Source: SURF-32 sp964648365 (lineage in GTDB: Bacteria; Planctomycetota; Phycisphaerae; UBA1845). Taken from it: a stretch of DNA of 64,000 bases. Below are positions 33,628-45,125 of this stretch, in pieces. Each line of letters starts with the position of its first letter. Within the stretch, counting starts at the first letter, position 1. The notes under the pieces were generated by a model. It worked only from the letters and a program-made list of their open reading frames with translations, ran no database searches and was not told the origin of the DNA. The stretch covers positions 8,615 through 72,614 of the forward strand of contig CAZYLK010000004.1 in the NCBI GenBank assembly GCA_964648365.1, written 5' to 3'. The translations under genes were made by a program, and so were the position numbers.

Positions 33628-34932
33628 CTACGGCTCCAGAAGAAACACGCGCAGCGGTCCCACCAACTGCGTCTGCGTCCCCTGGATCGTCCGGTCGGGT
33701 GGCAGCGACCCGTTGAGCGTGGCGATGTTGTCGTAGGAATACACCGCGTCGTTCAGGAAGTCGGTAAGGTAGCCCGTGCCGTTGGAATCGACGGCGATGG
33801 ACGTAAGCTGGTTCCCGGGAATCACGTCAAGCGTAAAGTCCGGCGCCACCGTACCGTTCAACGTGGAAGCATTATTGAACGTGAATACCGCGCCGGCGGT
33901 GGGGTCTACGACGTACATGGTATCATTGCCGTCCACAAAGACGTCGAAAACAGTGTTGAACACGCCGCTCTCAATCACGCGGTTCGGGGCCACGTCGCCG
34001 TTGAGGCTGCTGGCGTTGTGGAAGACCAGCACGTCATCGTCGCCGTTATTGGCGACGTAGAGCGCGTCGCTTTGTCCGAAATTGATGCCCGTAGGCGAGT
34101 TCAGGTCGCCGCTGGAGATGATGCGCGTCGGCGCCAGATTGCCGTTGAACGCCGCCGTGGAGGCGCCGGCGTAGACATAGATCTGATCGGTCCCGCCGTC
34201 GGCGACGAACGCCAGGTCCGAGGCGGTCCGAACCGCCAGCGACGCGGGCTGGACCAACTGCGTCGCAGCGCCCTGCACGTTGCGATCCGGCGCCAGGTTG
34301 CCGTTGGCGCTGACCGCGCTGCTGTAGCCGGTGATGGACGGCGTGCCGAAGTTGGCCACGCGCAAGTTGCCCGCCGCGTCCACGAGGATGTCCGCGGGAT
34401 CGTCCAACCGGGTCTGAGCGCCGGCCAGGTTGATGTCGGGAATGATGTTACCGTTCACGGTGGCGGGGTCGTCGTAGCTGGTCACGTTGTTTCCGTCAAA
34501 GTTGGCGATAAAGAGCGTCATTTCCTGCGGCGGCGGGGGCGGCGGGGGAACGTCGGCCATGATGGTGACATCGACCACGTCCGTATCGGCCCCCCCCTGC
34601 CCGTCCATGACGGTCAACTCGAAGCTCACCGTGCCGGGTTCGCCGGGGGCCGTAAAGGTCGGCTGAGGGGCGTTGGGATTGCTGAGGTTGACGTTCGGGC
34701 CGCTGGTCTGCGTCCAGTTGAACTGGAGGGAATCGCCGTCCGGATCGGCGCCGGAGCCGTTCAGCATCACGTCCGACCCCGTCTCGACGGTCTGGTTGCC
34801 GCCGGCGTTGGCCGTGGGCGACTGGTTCGTGTCCGGCGGCTCCATGGTCGTGGGAGGACACCCTGACATGCCTGCGCCGAGCAGCACGAAGAGTGAGACG
34901 GTGAGTTTCGCGTCGATGCATTTTTGCTTCAT
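33628..34932 (-). CDS. lipoprotein with a PKD-like domain and beta-propeller repeats
   Basis: 434 residues. A signal peptide ends in a lipobox (AGMSGC, Cys25). Residues ~40-130 are a PKD/Ig-like domain (SPTANAGGNQTVETGSDVMLNGSGADPDGDS split as SPTANAGGNQ and LNGSGADPDGDSL). A short proline run (PPPPPP) precedes a propeller built of ~45-residue repeats with the recurrent phrase LNGxxxPxRxI...L..P..I.VD. GGAGG lies before ATG 34932. The repeats resemble NHL/SMP-30-type propellers, with no catalytic residues apparent. A role in surface binding is likely but unproven. Confidence 0.8.
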   Translation of the reverse strand: MKQKCIDAKLTVSLFVLLGAGMSGCPPTTMEPPDTNQSPTANAGGNQTVETGSDVMLNGSGADPDGDSLQFNWTQTSGPNVNLSNPNAPQPTFTAPGEPGTVSFELTVMDGQGGADTDVVDVTIMADVPPPPPPPQEMTLFIANFDGNNVTSYDDPATVNGNIIPDINLAGAQTRLDDPADILVDAAGNLRVANFGTPSITGYSSAVSANGNLAPDRNVQGAATQLVQPASLAVRTASDLAFVADGGTDQIYVYAGASTAAFNGNLAPTRIISSGDLNSPTGINFGQSDALYVANNGDDDVLVFHNASSLNGDVAPNRVIESGVFNTVFDVFVDGNDTMYVVDPTAGAVFTFNNASTLNGTVAPDFTLDVIPGNQLTSIAVDSNGTGYLTDFLNDAVYSYDNIATLNGSLPPDRTIQGTQTQLVGPLRVFLLEP

Positions 34933-35409
34933 CTTGCTTTTCCTCCAGTTGTGCCGCGGGCATTCAATCGGGCAAATGGGCCGCGGGCATACATTCGCGG
35001 ACGATTGCCGCTGTGACAGGTCTCCAGCGGCCGGGCGCTCCGGCCGCGAGCCAGTGGGAGGACACGAGCAACACGCCCCCTCCTACTGTCTACATAGTCG
35101 ACCGGCCTTGCAGCATCGTGATCCACGGCTGAACGGCATGTAATTCCAGGTCGTCATGGGACTGCCGCGCCCGTCGCCCGCCTGGGTGAGAGCGCCCCCC
35201 CGAGTGCGTGGATGGGAACGCCGCCCGGTCTGGAGCAGATGTCAGCCAACTGTAATCCCGGATTCAGACCCGACCGCCTACAGTAGTGCGACGGCGCGTA
35301 GCGGGCACGGACGCGCCGGCGGCTATCCGGACATCCGGCGCCGGCACCGCAATCCGGAGTGGACAACGGACAGCCACTGAAGCCGAGGCCCCGTATCAGG
35401 AGATCGAAC
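34933..35409. other. intergenic region, 477 bp, with one regulatory array
   Basis: No gene seen. The only pattern found is array J at 35241-35284, oriented toward the small gene and sucAB. The half next to the lipoprotein gene presumably contains its promoter, which I could not locate. Confidence 0.55.
35241..35284 (+). promoter_or_regulatory. half-site array and -10 for the small gene-sucA-sucB unit (site J)
   Basis: GTCAG (35241), GTAAT (35252) and TTCAG (35263), each 11 bp apart, then 11 bp and TACAGT (35279-35284), a good -10. The leader to ATG 35410 would be ~120 nt. The middle half-site is degenerate. Confidence 0.5.
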
Positions 35410-35661
35410 ATGAGCCAGGTTGCCGAGAAGCAATACAGAAACGTCGGGCAAAGCAGCGGCTGTGCCGACCACGATCACGATTTGATTCACGAACTGGACA
35501 AGCGCCTGAACTCGGTCTGGCGCATGGACCAGTATATCACGAACGCCGGCACGCGCCCGCACATCAAGAAATTCTGGGAGCAGCTTCGTGACCAGGAGCA
35601 GGGAAACATCGGAAAGCTGAAAGAGCTGGTGGCCCGGGAAGTCCGCGACGACTGCTTCTGA
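35410..35661 (+). CDS. small helical protein preceding sucA
   Basis: 83 residues, largely helical and charged, with SSGCADHDHDLIHELDKRL near the N-terminus and MDQYI ... RPHIKKFWEQLRDQEQGNIGKLKELV in the middle. Cys, His and Asp in CADHDHD could bind a metal. ATG 35410 follows AGGAG. Its stop is only 7 bp before the sucA ATG, so it is probably co-transcribed with the 2-oxoglutarate dehydrogenase genes. The family is not recognised. It is not an E3 or a lipoate enzyme; a regulatory or ferritin-like helper role is speculation. Confidence 0.65.
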   Translation: MSQVAEKQYRNVGQSSGCADHDHDLIHELDKRLNSVWRMDQYITNAGTRPHIKKFWEQLRDQEQGNIGKLKELVAREVRDDCF

Positions 35662-35668
35662 AGTCACG

Positions 35669-38329
<2,661 letters not shown>

Positions 38330-38345
38330 CCCTCCGAGGCAACCA

Positions 38346-39923
38346 ATGGCAATTGATATTACGATACCAGAGGTCGGCGAGTCCATCAGTGAGGTGCAGA
38401 TCGGCGAATGGCGCAAGTCTGAGGGTGACTCGGTGGAGCAGGACGAAGCCATCGTCGAACTGGAAACCGACAAGGCATCCGTGGAGTTGCCCGCCCCGGC
38501 CGGCGGCACGCTCTCGCAGATCACAAAACAGTCCGGTCAATCCGCTCAGGTCGGTGACGTGATCGGGAGCATTGAGGACGACGGCGAAGCAGCGGAACCC
38601 GAACGGCGGAAGAAGCCTACCGAGGAAGAACCGTCCGCGAAGGGAGGGGCAGAGGAGTCGAAGGACGACGCGAAGGAGCCGGAGGAAGCGGAGGCCGAAG
38701 CCAACGATGAGCAGGATGCCGCGGAGGCGCCCAAACCAGCGGGCGATGAGAAGCCGAAGCCGGAGGAGGTGGGCCGGGAGCCGAAGCGCAAAGCGAAACC
38801 GAACGGCAAGGACACATCCGAGCGGGACGTCGAGTCGGATTCGTCTCGGCAAGCACCGACCGACGACGCTGAAACTGAAACGGATGCTGATGACCAGCAT
38901 CGCCCTTCGCGTGACGAGCAGGCGGAGTCAGCGAAGGACCAGGACGGAGAGGACAAGCGGCAGAAGGACCGGGAGTCTGATACCACCCAGACCCGCCCGG
39001 TTCCGGAAGACGTTGATGTCGAACCCAGGGTTATGCCGGCCGCCAAACGCGCCCTTTCCCGGTCCGGCCTCCGCCCCGCTGACGTGCGTGGAACGGGTCC
39101 GGCCGGCCGCATCACCGAAGCGGACGTGGCACGGCACTACACGGGGAAGTCGCCGGTCGAGCCGGCCCAAACGGAGCCGGCCGCGCCTGAGCCGCCGCCG
39201 AGCACACCTCGAAAGGCGCCGGACGATCGCCACGAGGAGATCGTCCCGATGTCAAGGCTGCGCCGCGGCATCGCCACACGCCTGGTCGACGCCCAGCAGA
39301 CCGCCGCGCTGCTGACGACGTTCAACGAGATCGACATGTCGGCCATCATCAGGCTGCGAAGCCGATACGGCCCTTCGTTTCAGGAGAAGTTCGGCGTCAG
39401 GCTGGGGTTCATGTCCTTCTTCGTCAAGGCCGCCGTCGAGGCGCTCAAGCGGGTGCCGGCCGTAAACGCGGAGGTGCGCGGCGATAAGATCGCGTATCGG
39501 GACTTCTTCGACATCGGCGTCGCGGTAGCGACCGATCACGGACTGGTCGTACCTGTCATCATCGACGCAGATCTTCTGAGCTTCGCCGAAATTGAACGGG
39601 CAATCGCGGATTTCGCCTCCCGAGCCCGCGCCAAACGCCTCGCCCCGGACGAACTGGAAGGCGGAACGTTCACCCTCACCAACGGCGGCGTCTATGGCTC
39701 GCTGTTGTCAACGCCTATCGTCAACCCGCCGCAAAGCGGGATTCTCGGGCTGCACACCGTTCAGGAACGCCCGGTTGCACGGGAAGGAGTGTTCGTCCGA
39801 CCCATGATGTACGTGGCGCTGACCTACGATCATCGCATCATCGACGGCAGACAGGCCGTCACCTTTCTTAACAGTATCAAGCAGTACGCCGAAGACCCGG
39901 CAGGAATCCTGCTGGATCTCTAA
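38346..39923 (+). CDS. sucB: dihydrolipoyl succinyltransferase (E2) with a long charged linker
   Basis: 525 residues, about 100 longer than typical SucB. Residues 1-78 are a lipoyl domain with Lys43 in ETDKASVEL. Residues ~80-225 are a low-complexity Glu/Lys/Asp/Pro-rich linker far longer than usual. Residues ~226-262 form the E3-binding domain (VMPAAKRALSRSGLRPADV ... GPAGRITEADV). The rest is the catalytic acyltransferase core ending in TYDHRIIDGRQAVTF with the active His. The start ATG 38346 is set by the lipoyl domain. It transfers succinyl groups to CoA as the core of the OGDH complex. Confidence 0.95.
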   Translation: MAIDITIPEVGESISEVQIGEWRKSEGDSVEQDEAIVELETDKASVELPAPAGGTLSQITKQSGQSAQVGDVIGSIEDDGEAAEPERRKKPTEEEPSAKGGAEESKDDAKEPEEAEAEANDEQDAAEAPKPAGDEKPKPEEVGREPKRKAKPNGKDTSERDVESDSSRQAPTDDAETETDADDQHRPSRDEQAESAKDQDGEDKRQKDRESDTTQTRPVPEDVDVEPRVMPAAKRALSRSGLRPADVRGTGPAGRITEADVARHYTGKSPVEPAQTEPAAPEPPPSTPRKAPDDRHEEIVPMSRLRRGIATRLVDAQQTAALLTTFNEIDMSAIIRLRSRYGPSFQEKFGVRLGFMSFFVKAAVEALKRVPAVNAEVRGDKIAYRDFFDIGVAVATDHGLVVPVIIDADLLSFAEIERAIADFASRARAKRLAPDELEGGTFTLTNGGVYGSLLSTPIVNPPQSGILGLHTVQERPVAREGVFVRPMMYVALTYDHRIIDGRQAVTFLNSIKQYAEDPAGILLDL

Positions 39924-40169
39924 CGGACGTTCGCCGGCTGCGCAACGACCGCCGTGCCTCACTCCCCCGGCCTGCCATGCCACCCACCGCACCAGGCCGG
40001 CGCTCCAGCACGCGGCCGACGCGTCTCAGACCTGACCGCCGCAACGCCGCCGCTCAGTGGGCGTGACATGGCGTGCTCCGGGGCCAGGCCGGCACGCCTC
40101 GCCGGCAGGACCACGATGGCCGCACGACGAGGCGCGCAGGGATCGCTCCCGCCGTTTTCGCGGACGCCG
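39924..40169. other. convergent intergenic region, 246 bp
   Basis: It lies between sucB and the dockerin-type exoprotein. I see no gene. GGCGTGC and a matching GCACGCC around 40070-40100 could pair, but no convincing terminator is evident. Confidence 0.4.
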
Positions 40170-43100
40170 TCACCTCTCCCCGAACGCCGATTGGAACAGG
40201 GCGGCGTCCGAAAGATCGACGTCGCGGTCCAGGTCCATGTCGGCCAGGTCGCAGGGCGGCTCGATCGGCACGCCCGGGCCGGCGATGCAGGCGGCAAACT
40301 CGGCCCAGTCCGCAAGATCGATCGACCGATCTCCGTTCAGATCGCCCGGGCGCGGCTCGCGGCCGCGGGTGATGGTCGTCTCGACCACGTCGGACGAATT
40401 CTGGAACCGCTTGTCGATCGCCACCACGCGAATGCGCACGTCCGGCACGCCGTCGCTGGTCGGCAACCGCCAGCCGTACGAAGTCGTCTCGCCCGGCAGG
40501 CCGTCGGCGATCGTGTGATAGGTGTAGCCGCCGTTGAGCGACACCTGGATGCGAACCTCGCGAACGAAATCGTCGTCGGACGCTTCCCATTCGATCGGGA
40601 TCACCGAACCGCCGTCGAAGCGTTTGTTCTTCCGCGGCGACGTGATGCGGACGTCCGGCGGCGCGTCCTGGAAGCGCTCGTCGGGGCGGATGGAGAAGTA
40701 ATCCGAAAAATGCCAGTAGTCGTCGTTCGAGTTGCCCTGGGCGCGGATGGCGAAGCGGGCGCAGTCCGTACTGACCATCGGCAGGCGGGTGACTCTGGAG
40801 ATGCACTTCCGCTCGCCGGGGCTCAGCCCGGCCTCGTACATCGTGCGCATGTCGCCATCCAGCTCGATGTAGAGCGTCGGCGTTGCGCCGATGTCCATCG
40901 CCGTGTAGCACAGATCGAACCAGCCGTCGTAGAGGAAGCCCTTGCGCAGATCGCTGAGGAACTCGACGGTTCCGATCGGCCGCCGATCCGGAATGTTGAG
41001 CCAGAAGAACTCCAGTCCGGTCTGGCCGTTGGCCTCGTGGGCGAGGATGCGAAACTTCACCTGCTTCGCATCGCCGTGTTCGCGGGCGGGAACGGTGAGT
41101 TCATACCGCCGCGTCCACGGCGGCAGGTCGGACACCAGCGTCCGCCAGCCGGGCGGGTCTTCAAAGGTCGGCGGCGTCCGCACTTCGATGTCGAAGCCGG
41201 TGATGGCGCCGTCGTTGGACGCCTCCCACTCCAGGAAGATCTTGTCGCCGGTCAGCGCGACCGGATGCGGCTTCGTCAACAGGCGAACCACCGGCCGTTC
41301 GTTTTTCATATCCGGCAGCTCTTCCCGCCAGGGGTCGTGGAGCACGAAGATCGAAATCTCGTCGCCCTCGCCCTCCGGATGAAACAACGGCTCGTACGGA
41401 CCCGTCTCGTGGCCCCACCAGTTGTTTTCCAGGTGCATCTCCTCGGCGTATTGGCCGTTCTGGCCAGGTACGTTGCGGGCCGCCAGCGTGTTGCCCTCGA
41501 AGATGTTCGGGCGCTCGGCGCCGTCCATCAGGGTGCCGGCGTTCTTGCGCAATCCGCCACGCGACGTGTCGTTTTCGACGGCGACGTCGTTGCCGCTGAA
41601 GTAATTCCCGCTGCCGTAGATGAAGCCGTCGCCGCTGGGCTTGGCGCCCCAGCCACAGTTGGTGATGTCGCAGTCGCGCAGGTAGATGTCCGATTGCGAT
41701 GCGTGGGCGCCCCAGCCGGCCCCGTCGATCGCCAGATGTTCCCACAGATTAACGCCCTGTGTCGATGCGAGCACCGCCCAGGGGCGGTCCGGGTCGAGCC
41801 GCTCGAAGCGGATGGGCTTGTCAGGGAGTCCGCGCAACTGCGGATGCCAGCCGTTGTTCTGGCGCAGGTTGATCGAAGCGTCGGGCGCCAGCAGAAACAG
41901 CGTTCCCGGCGGAATATCGACGCGGCCGTTGAACGTCGCGTCCTCGCCGACGTGATACGGCAGGCGCAGATCCGGCAGCGCCGCCTGCGACCGAAGGTCG
42001 CTGGCCGAACCGAGCGTCAGCGGCGCGAGGATGGCGTTGTGTGTATTGCCGGTGCGTGGAACGACGCTGGCCGCGTGCAGGCCGCCATTGCGCAGAAAGA
42101 TCGGATACTCGTTGCCGGTCAGCAGGTTCGACTCGTCCAGCATGACGTCCGCCGTGCCGGTCTGCGATGAACCGACGATGATCGCCGGCCCGGCAACGCC
42201 TGAGATCGTGACGCCTTCGATCAGGCGGGTCTGGCAGTTGACGATCGTGTTCAGCGGTGCGGCCGACGTCACAGACTCGCTCTTGGAGATGCGTCCAAGT
42301 TGAACGTGCGTTTCGGGATTGGTGAAGTGGACGTCGCGATAGTGCGAAGCCCCCGCGCCCGAGAACACCAGCGAGGCTACGTCGCATCGCTCCATGAAGA
42401 GCGCCGTCGTCGCGTCGGTGGCGCTGAGCCATGCCTCGACGCCCAGCACGCTGTCGCGAAGGGTCGCCTCGCCGCCCGGATCGAGCTGTACGGAGCAGTC
42501 GATCGCCGTGTAATCCATCGTAACGGCGCCCTTCACGAACAGGCCGCTGACGTTGTCGCCGGTCAACGTGACCGCCCGGTCGCGCGTGCCTTCGGCGATC
42601 AGTGTTCCCTCGACGTAGAGCCGCCGTTCCGTCGTGAACTCGACGACGGCGCCGCGTTCGAGAATCAGCGTCGCCCCGGCCGGGATGATCAGGTCGTTGC
42701 AGATGCTGAAGGGTCCATCCGAAGCCTTCCACGTGATCGTCTCGCCCGGCTCCGGCAGGACCAGGCCGCACGGCGGCTCAGGGTCATCGCCGATGGTGAG
42801 CGCATCGATATAGAGCGTGGCGGTGGTGGGGAAGTTGGAAATCACCGGCGCGCGGAAGCGGATCGCCAGCCGCCCGCGACCGGGCAGCACTTCGCGAATC
42901 TGATGGTAGATGAACGGCCCCTCGGCCATCGGCAGTTCACGCTCAAAGAGCACGTCGGTGAAGTCGCCCACGTCGAGCGGCCCGTTGCCGGTGTCCGTAC
43001 CGCCGCCCGGCGAGCGGCGGATCTCGATGAACGTGTCCACCGACGGCTTCGCCCCGTCGAGAACCCACAGCGAGAAGATCTGACCCGCGTCGAGTTCGGG

Positions 43101-43481
43101 AATGTCCGGCAGAATCGCCCACACGCTCAGCTTGGCGCCGAACTGCCCGGCCGACGACGACGTCGCCCGCAGATAGTCGCGGCCGCTGTAGGGCCAGCCG
43201 ACGCCGCCGTTGGGATTCCACGCGGGCGTCGCGCCGCGGGGGTCGCTCTGATTGCGGAAGATCCACCCGGCCGCGATCAGCCCGGCTGGACCCTCCTGCC
43301 CGGGTTCCACGACGCCGACACCCTCGAAGTCCTCTTCAAAGACGTGCTGCGCCGCAGCCCGAGACGCGCCGACCGCCGTTATCGCGATGAGCACAACGCC
43401 CATCCATACAGCGGCGCGGCCATGACATACTTTGCACTTGGCTGTCCGACGGGTCCGATTCAACACCGATAATCTGCACAT
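40170..43481 (-). CDS. large secreted multidomain protein ending in a dockerin-like domain
   Basis: 1103 residues. A long n-region and hydrophobic core (~33-50, ending AAAQ) form a signal peptide. Residues ~50-190 look like a jelly-roll anchor domain (HVFEEDFEGVG ... LYIDALTIGDD). The middle (~200-650) is rich in short beta turns typical of right-handed parallel beta-helices. Fn3/PKD-like modules follow (ITGFDIEVRTPP; IPIEWEASDDDFVREVRIQVS). The C-terminus (~1050-1103) has two calcium-loop motifs, GDLNGDRSIDLADW and ADMDLDRDVDLSDAALF, a dockerin type I-like pair common in planctomycete exoproteins. ATG 43481 follows GAGGAG. It probably binds or degrades extracellular polymers; no catalytic residues are claimed. 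Confidence 0.83.
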   Translation of the reverse strand: MCRLSVLNRTRRTAKCKVCHGRAAVWMGVVLIAITAVGASRAAAQHVFEEDFEGVGVVEPGQEGPAGLIAAGWIFRNQSDPRGATPAWNPNGGVGWPYSGRDYLRATSSSAGQFGAKLSVWAILPDIPELDAGQIFSLWVLDGAKPSVDTFIEIRRSPGGGTDTGNGPLDVGDFTDVLFERELPMAEGPFIYHQIREVLPGRGRLAIRFRAPVISNFPTTATLYIDALTIGDDPEPPCGLVLPEPGETITWKASDGPFSICNDLIIPAGATLILERGAVVEFTTERRLYVEGTLIAEGTRDRAVTLTGDNVSGLFVKGAVTMDYTAIDCSVQLDPGGEATLRDSVLGVEAWLSATDATTALFMERCDVASLVFSGAGASHYRDVHFTNPETHVQLGRISKSESVTSAAPLNTIVNCQTRLIEGVTISGVAGPAIIVGSSQTGTADVMLDESNLLTGNEYPIFLRNGGLHAASVVPRTGNTHNAILAPLTLGSASDLRSQAALPDLRLPYHVGEDATFNGRVDIPPGTLFLLAPDASINLRQNNGWHPQLRGLPDKPIRFERLDPDRPWAVLASTQGVNLWEHLAIDGAGWGAHASQSDIYLRDCDITNCGWGAKPSGDGFIYGSGNYFSGNDVAVENDTSRGGLRKNAGTLMDGAERPNIFEGNTLAARNVPGQNGQYAEEMHLENNWWGHETGPYEPLFHPEGEGDEISIFVLHDPWREELPDMKNERPVVRLLTKPHPVALTGDKIFLEWEASNDGAITGFDIEVRTPPTFEDPPGWRTLVSDLPPWTRRYELTVPAREHGDAKQVKFRILAHEANGQTGLEFFWLNIPDRRPIGTVEFLSDLRKGFLYDGWFDLCYTAMDIGATPTLYIELDGDMRTMYEAGLSPGERKCISRVTRLPMVSTDCARFAIRAQGNSNDDYWHFSDYFSIRPDERFQDAPPDVRITSPRKNKRFDGGSVIPIEWEASDDDFVREVRIQVSLNGGYTYHTIADGLPGETTSYGWRLPTSDGVPDVRIRVVAIDKRFQNSSDVVETTITRGREPRPGDLNGDRSIDLADWAEFAACIAGPGVPIEPPCDLADMDLDRDVDLSDAALFQSAFGER

Positions 43482-43704
43482 GCCGCTGAAGCTCCTCAAT
43501 CAGGCTCGCCGGTCGTAACATCAGTTGCGGACGGGCGGTATCGAAGGCCCGCGCCGGCGCACCTCGCCACGTTTCGACCGCTCCGGCTCGCGCGGCGCAG
43601 GCTGCCGACCTTGCGTGACAGCATTCACCATGCCAGGCGATTGAAAGTGTGAAAGGCCCCTGGCAGCCCCGCCAGGGCGGATTTCGACCGTGGACTGACG
43701 CGCG

Positions 43705-43724
43705 GCCGCGAGTTGACTCGCGGC
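43705..43724. repeat. 20-bp inverted repeat (9-bp arms)
   Basis: GCCGCGAGT, TG, ACTCGCGGC is a perfect dyad about 225 bp upstream of the dockerin-type gene. It may be an operator or part of a transcript structure; nothing else supports either view. Confidence 0.3.
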
Positions 43725-44002
43725 GCGGTGCGGGACACTCGGCGGGGAGTATAGAGAGCCGGGCGGCGCCCGTGCCACGGGCATCCTGACCGTGATGGCC
43801 GCTCGCGCGGATCTGCCCACGGCCTGGAAGTCGACGATCGGCCGGTGGCGGGGCCGTGCGACGAGGACCATCGGCTCGCCTGCTGTGTCACGCACGCCTC
43901 GCGGCAATCGCCGACGGGGGCGGGCGCGCGGCGTGCGAGATGGCCGGTCCGCAAGCCCCTTCGACGGGAGCACGCGGGGTCACCGCCGTCCCCGCCCAAT
44001 TG

Positions 44003-44034
44003 AAAAGCGGCCGGCCCCTTCCGGAACCGGCCGC
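44003..44034 (-). terminator. intrinsic terminator of the thioredoxin-like gene
   Basis: On the minus strand GCGGCCGG-TTCC pairs with GGGG-CCGGCCGC around a GGAA tetraloop (44034-44007), followed by TTTT (44006-44003). The inner four pairs include two G-U wobbles that only exist in minus-strand RNA, so direction is clear. It lies ~50 bp after the stop codon. Confidence 0.85.
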
Positions 44035-44083
44035 CGTTTGCTCGCTCGACCGACGGGCGCCAACCCGTCGCATCCGAGGTCGA

Positions 44084-44728
44084 TTACTTCTTGAACTTCA
44101 CGCTGCAGCCGTACGGATCCGTCCAGTTGGTGGCGACGGTCGATCCGTTCATCAGCGCATCAACGGCCTCGACGACGTAGTTCTTCGTCTCTTCGCCGCC
44201 GCTCATCTTGGGATCGTTGTCGATCGCGCCGGAATAGGCCAGGTTGCCGGCCTTGTCGATCACGAACATGTGCGGCGTGGTCCTGGCGCCATACGCGCGG
44301 CCCACGGCGCCTTCGGCGTCCAGCAGAATCGGATACTCGATCTTGTTTTCCTTCTGCCACGCCATGATGTCGCTGCTCTGCTCGGCGCAGAAGTAGCTGG
44401 AGTCGATCGCCATCCAGACCACGTCCTTGGCCTTATACCGGTCGTAGGTCTTCTGCATCGTTTTGGCCTTACCCTGGTGATACTTCACGAACGGGCAGGT
44501 CCGGTTGGTCCACTCCAGAACCACGATCTTGCCCTTCAGGTCAGCCAGCTTGTGTTCCTTGCCGTCGACGTCCTTCAAGGTGAAGTCCGGGGCCGGCTTG
44601 CCGATCTCGAGCTTCGTCTCGGCAGCCTTCGGCTTCTCGGCCTTGTCCGAATCCTGTGCGTAGATGGCGGCACTGGTCAGTCCAAATGCTGCCAAAGCGC
44701 ACACGGCCGTAACCACGATACGCTTCAT
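44084..44728 (-). CDS. secreted thioredoxin-fold (redoxin/AhpC-TSA-like) protein
   Basis: 214 residues: a signal peptide (residues 1-24, ending IYAQ), then a thioredoxin fold of the peroxiredoxin-like type: IGKPAPDFTLKDVDGKEHKL, VVLEWTNRTCPFVKYH, IEYPILLDAEGAVGRAYGA, TTPHMFVIDKAG. A single Cys stands at the N-terminal active position (NRTCPFVK), where thioredoxins have CxxC, so it may act as a one-Cys peroxidase or thiol carrier. A further Cys (SSYFCAEQ) could resolve it. AAGGAG precedes ATG 44728. The gene is monocistronic between its own promoter-like region and the terminator at 44003-44034. Confidence 0.85.
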   Translation of the reverse strand: MKRIVVTAVCALAAFGLTSAAIYAQDSDKAEKPKAAETKLEIGKPAPDFTLKDVDGKEHKLADLKGKIVVLEWTNRTCPFVKYHQGKAKTMQKTYDRYKAKDVVWMAIDSSYFCAEQSSDIMAWQKENKIEYPILLDAEGAVGRAYGARTTPHMFVIDKAGNLAYSGAIDNDPKMSGGEETKNYVVEAVDALMNGSTVATNWTDPYGCSVKFKK

Positions 44729-45125
44729 AAGCAAACTCCTTCGTAGAAGTAGGCCCGCAATGTGGGATGGGATCACGAGGCAGACACTTCGTCACGAACG
44801 AGGGCGACCGCGCCCCTTGCCTTCAGACCATCGCCACGAAGCAGCGCCTATTGCATAGGTACACTATAGCCCAGGATCGGCCGCGCGGCCAGTGCGGTTG
44901 AATCCGACCTCACGTCGGGCGCGGGCCGGCTGGCCGACATGAACGTAACCTTTTGCCTGACAACCTTTTACGCAAGACGCAAGCGAATTCCTCCTGCGAC
45001 GTCACGGGCGCATCTTCCGGGATCGAGGCGGCAGAACCGAACCCTTGTGAAACGACCGGCCGGAACGAACACAGTCGTCCCGGCCGGCGATAAGGAGGGT
45101 TTGCGGGCGCGCGTCGTCGCGCCGA
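44729..45125. other. intergenic region, 397 bp: promoter side and a terminator
   Basis: No gene. A minus-strand TATAGT (44868-44863) could be the -10 of the thioredoxin-like gene, and CCTAT-TGC-ATAGG (44847-44859) is a small dyad close to its start point. The terminator of the sugar-dehydrogenase gene lies at 45056-45087. Confidence 0.5.
45056..45087 (-). terminator. 13-bp hairpin terminator of the PQQ-type dehydrogenase gene
   Basis: On the minus strand CCGGCCGGGACGA and TCGTTCCGGCCGG form a 13-bp stem with a 6-nt loop, about 40 bp after the stop codon. One pair is G-U only in minus-strand RNA. It is followed by TCGTTTC, a weak U-tract. Confidence 0.7.

Larger units (their letters stand above)
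43482..44083. other. intergenic region, 602 bp
   Basis: No supported gene. It contains a GCCGCGAGT-TG-ACTCGCGGC inverted repeat at 43705-43724 and the intrinsic terminator of the thioredoxin-like gene at 44007-44034. The rest shows nothing I can identify. Confidence 0.5.

Noticed and set aside
39954..42170. 738-codon plus-strand frame opposite the dockerin-type exoprotein
   Set aside because: Composition typical of an antisense shadow; the minus strand has signal peptide, domains and ribosome-binding site.
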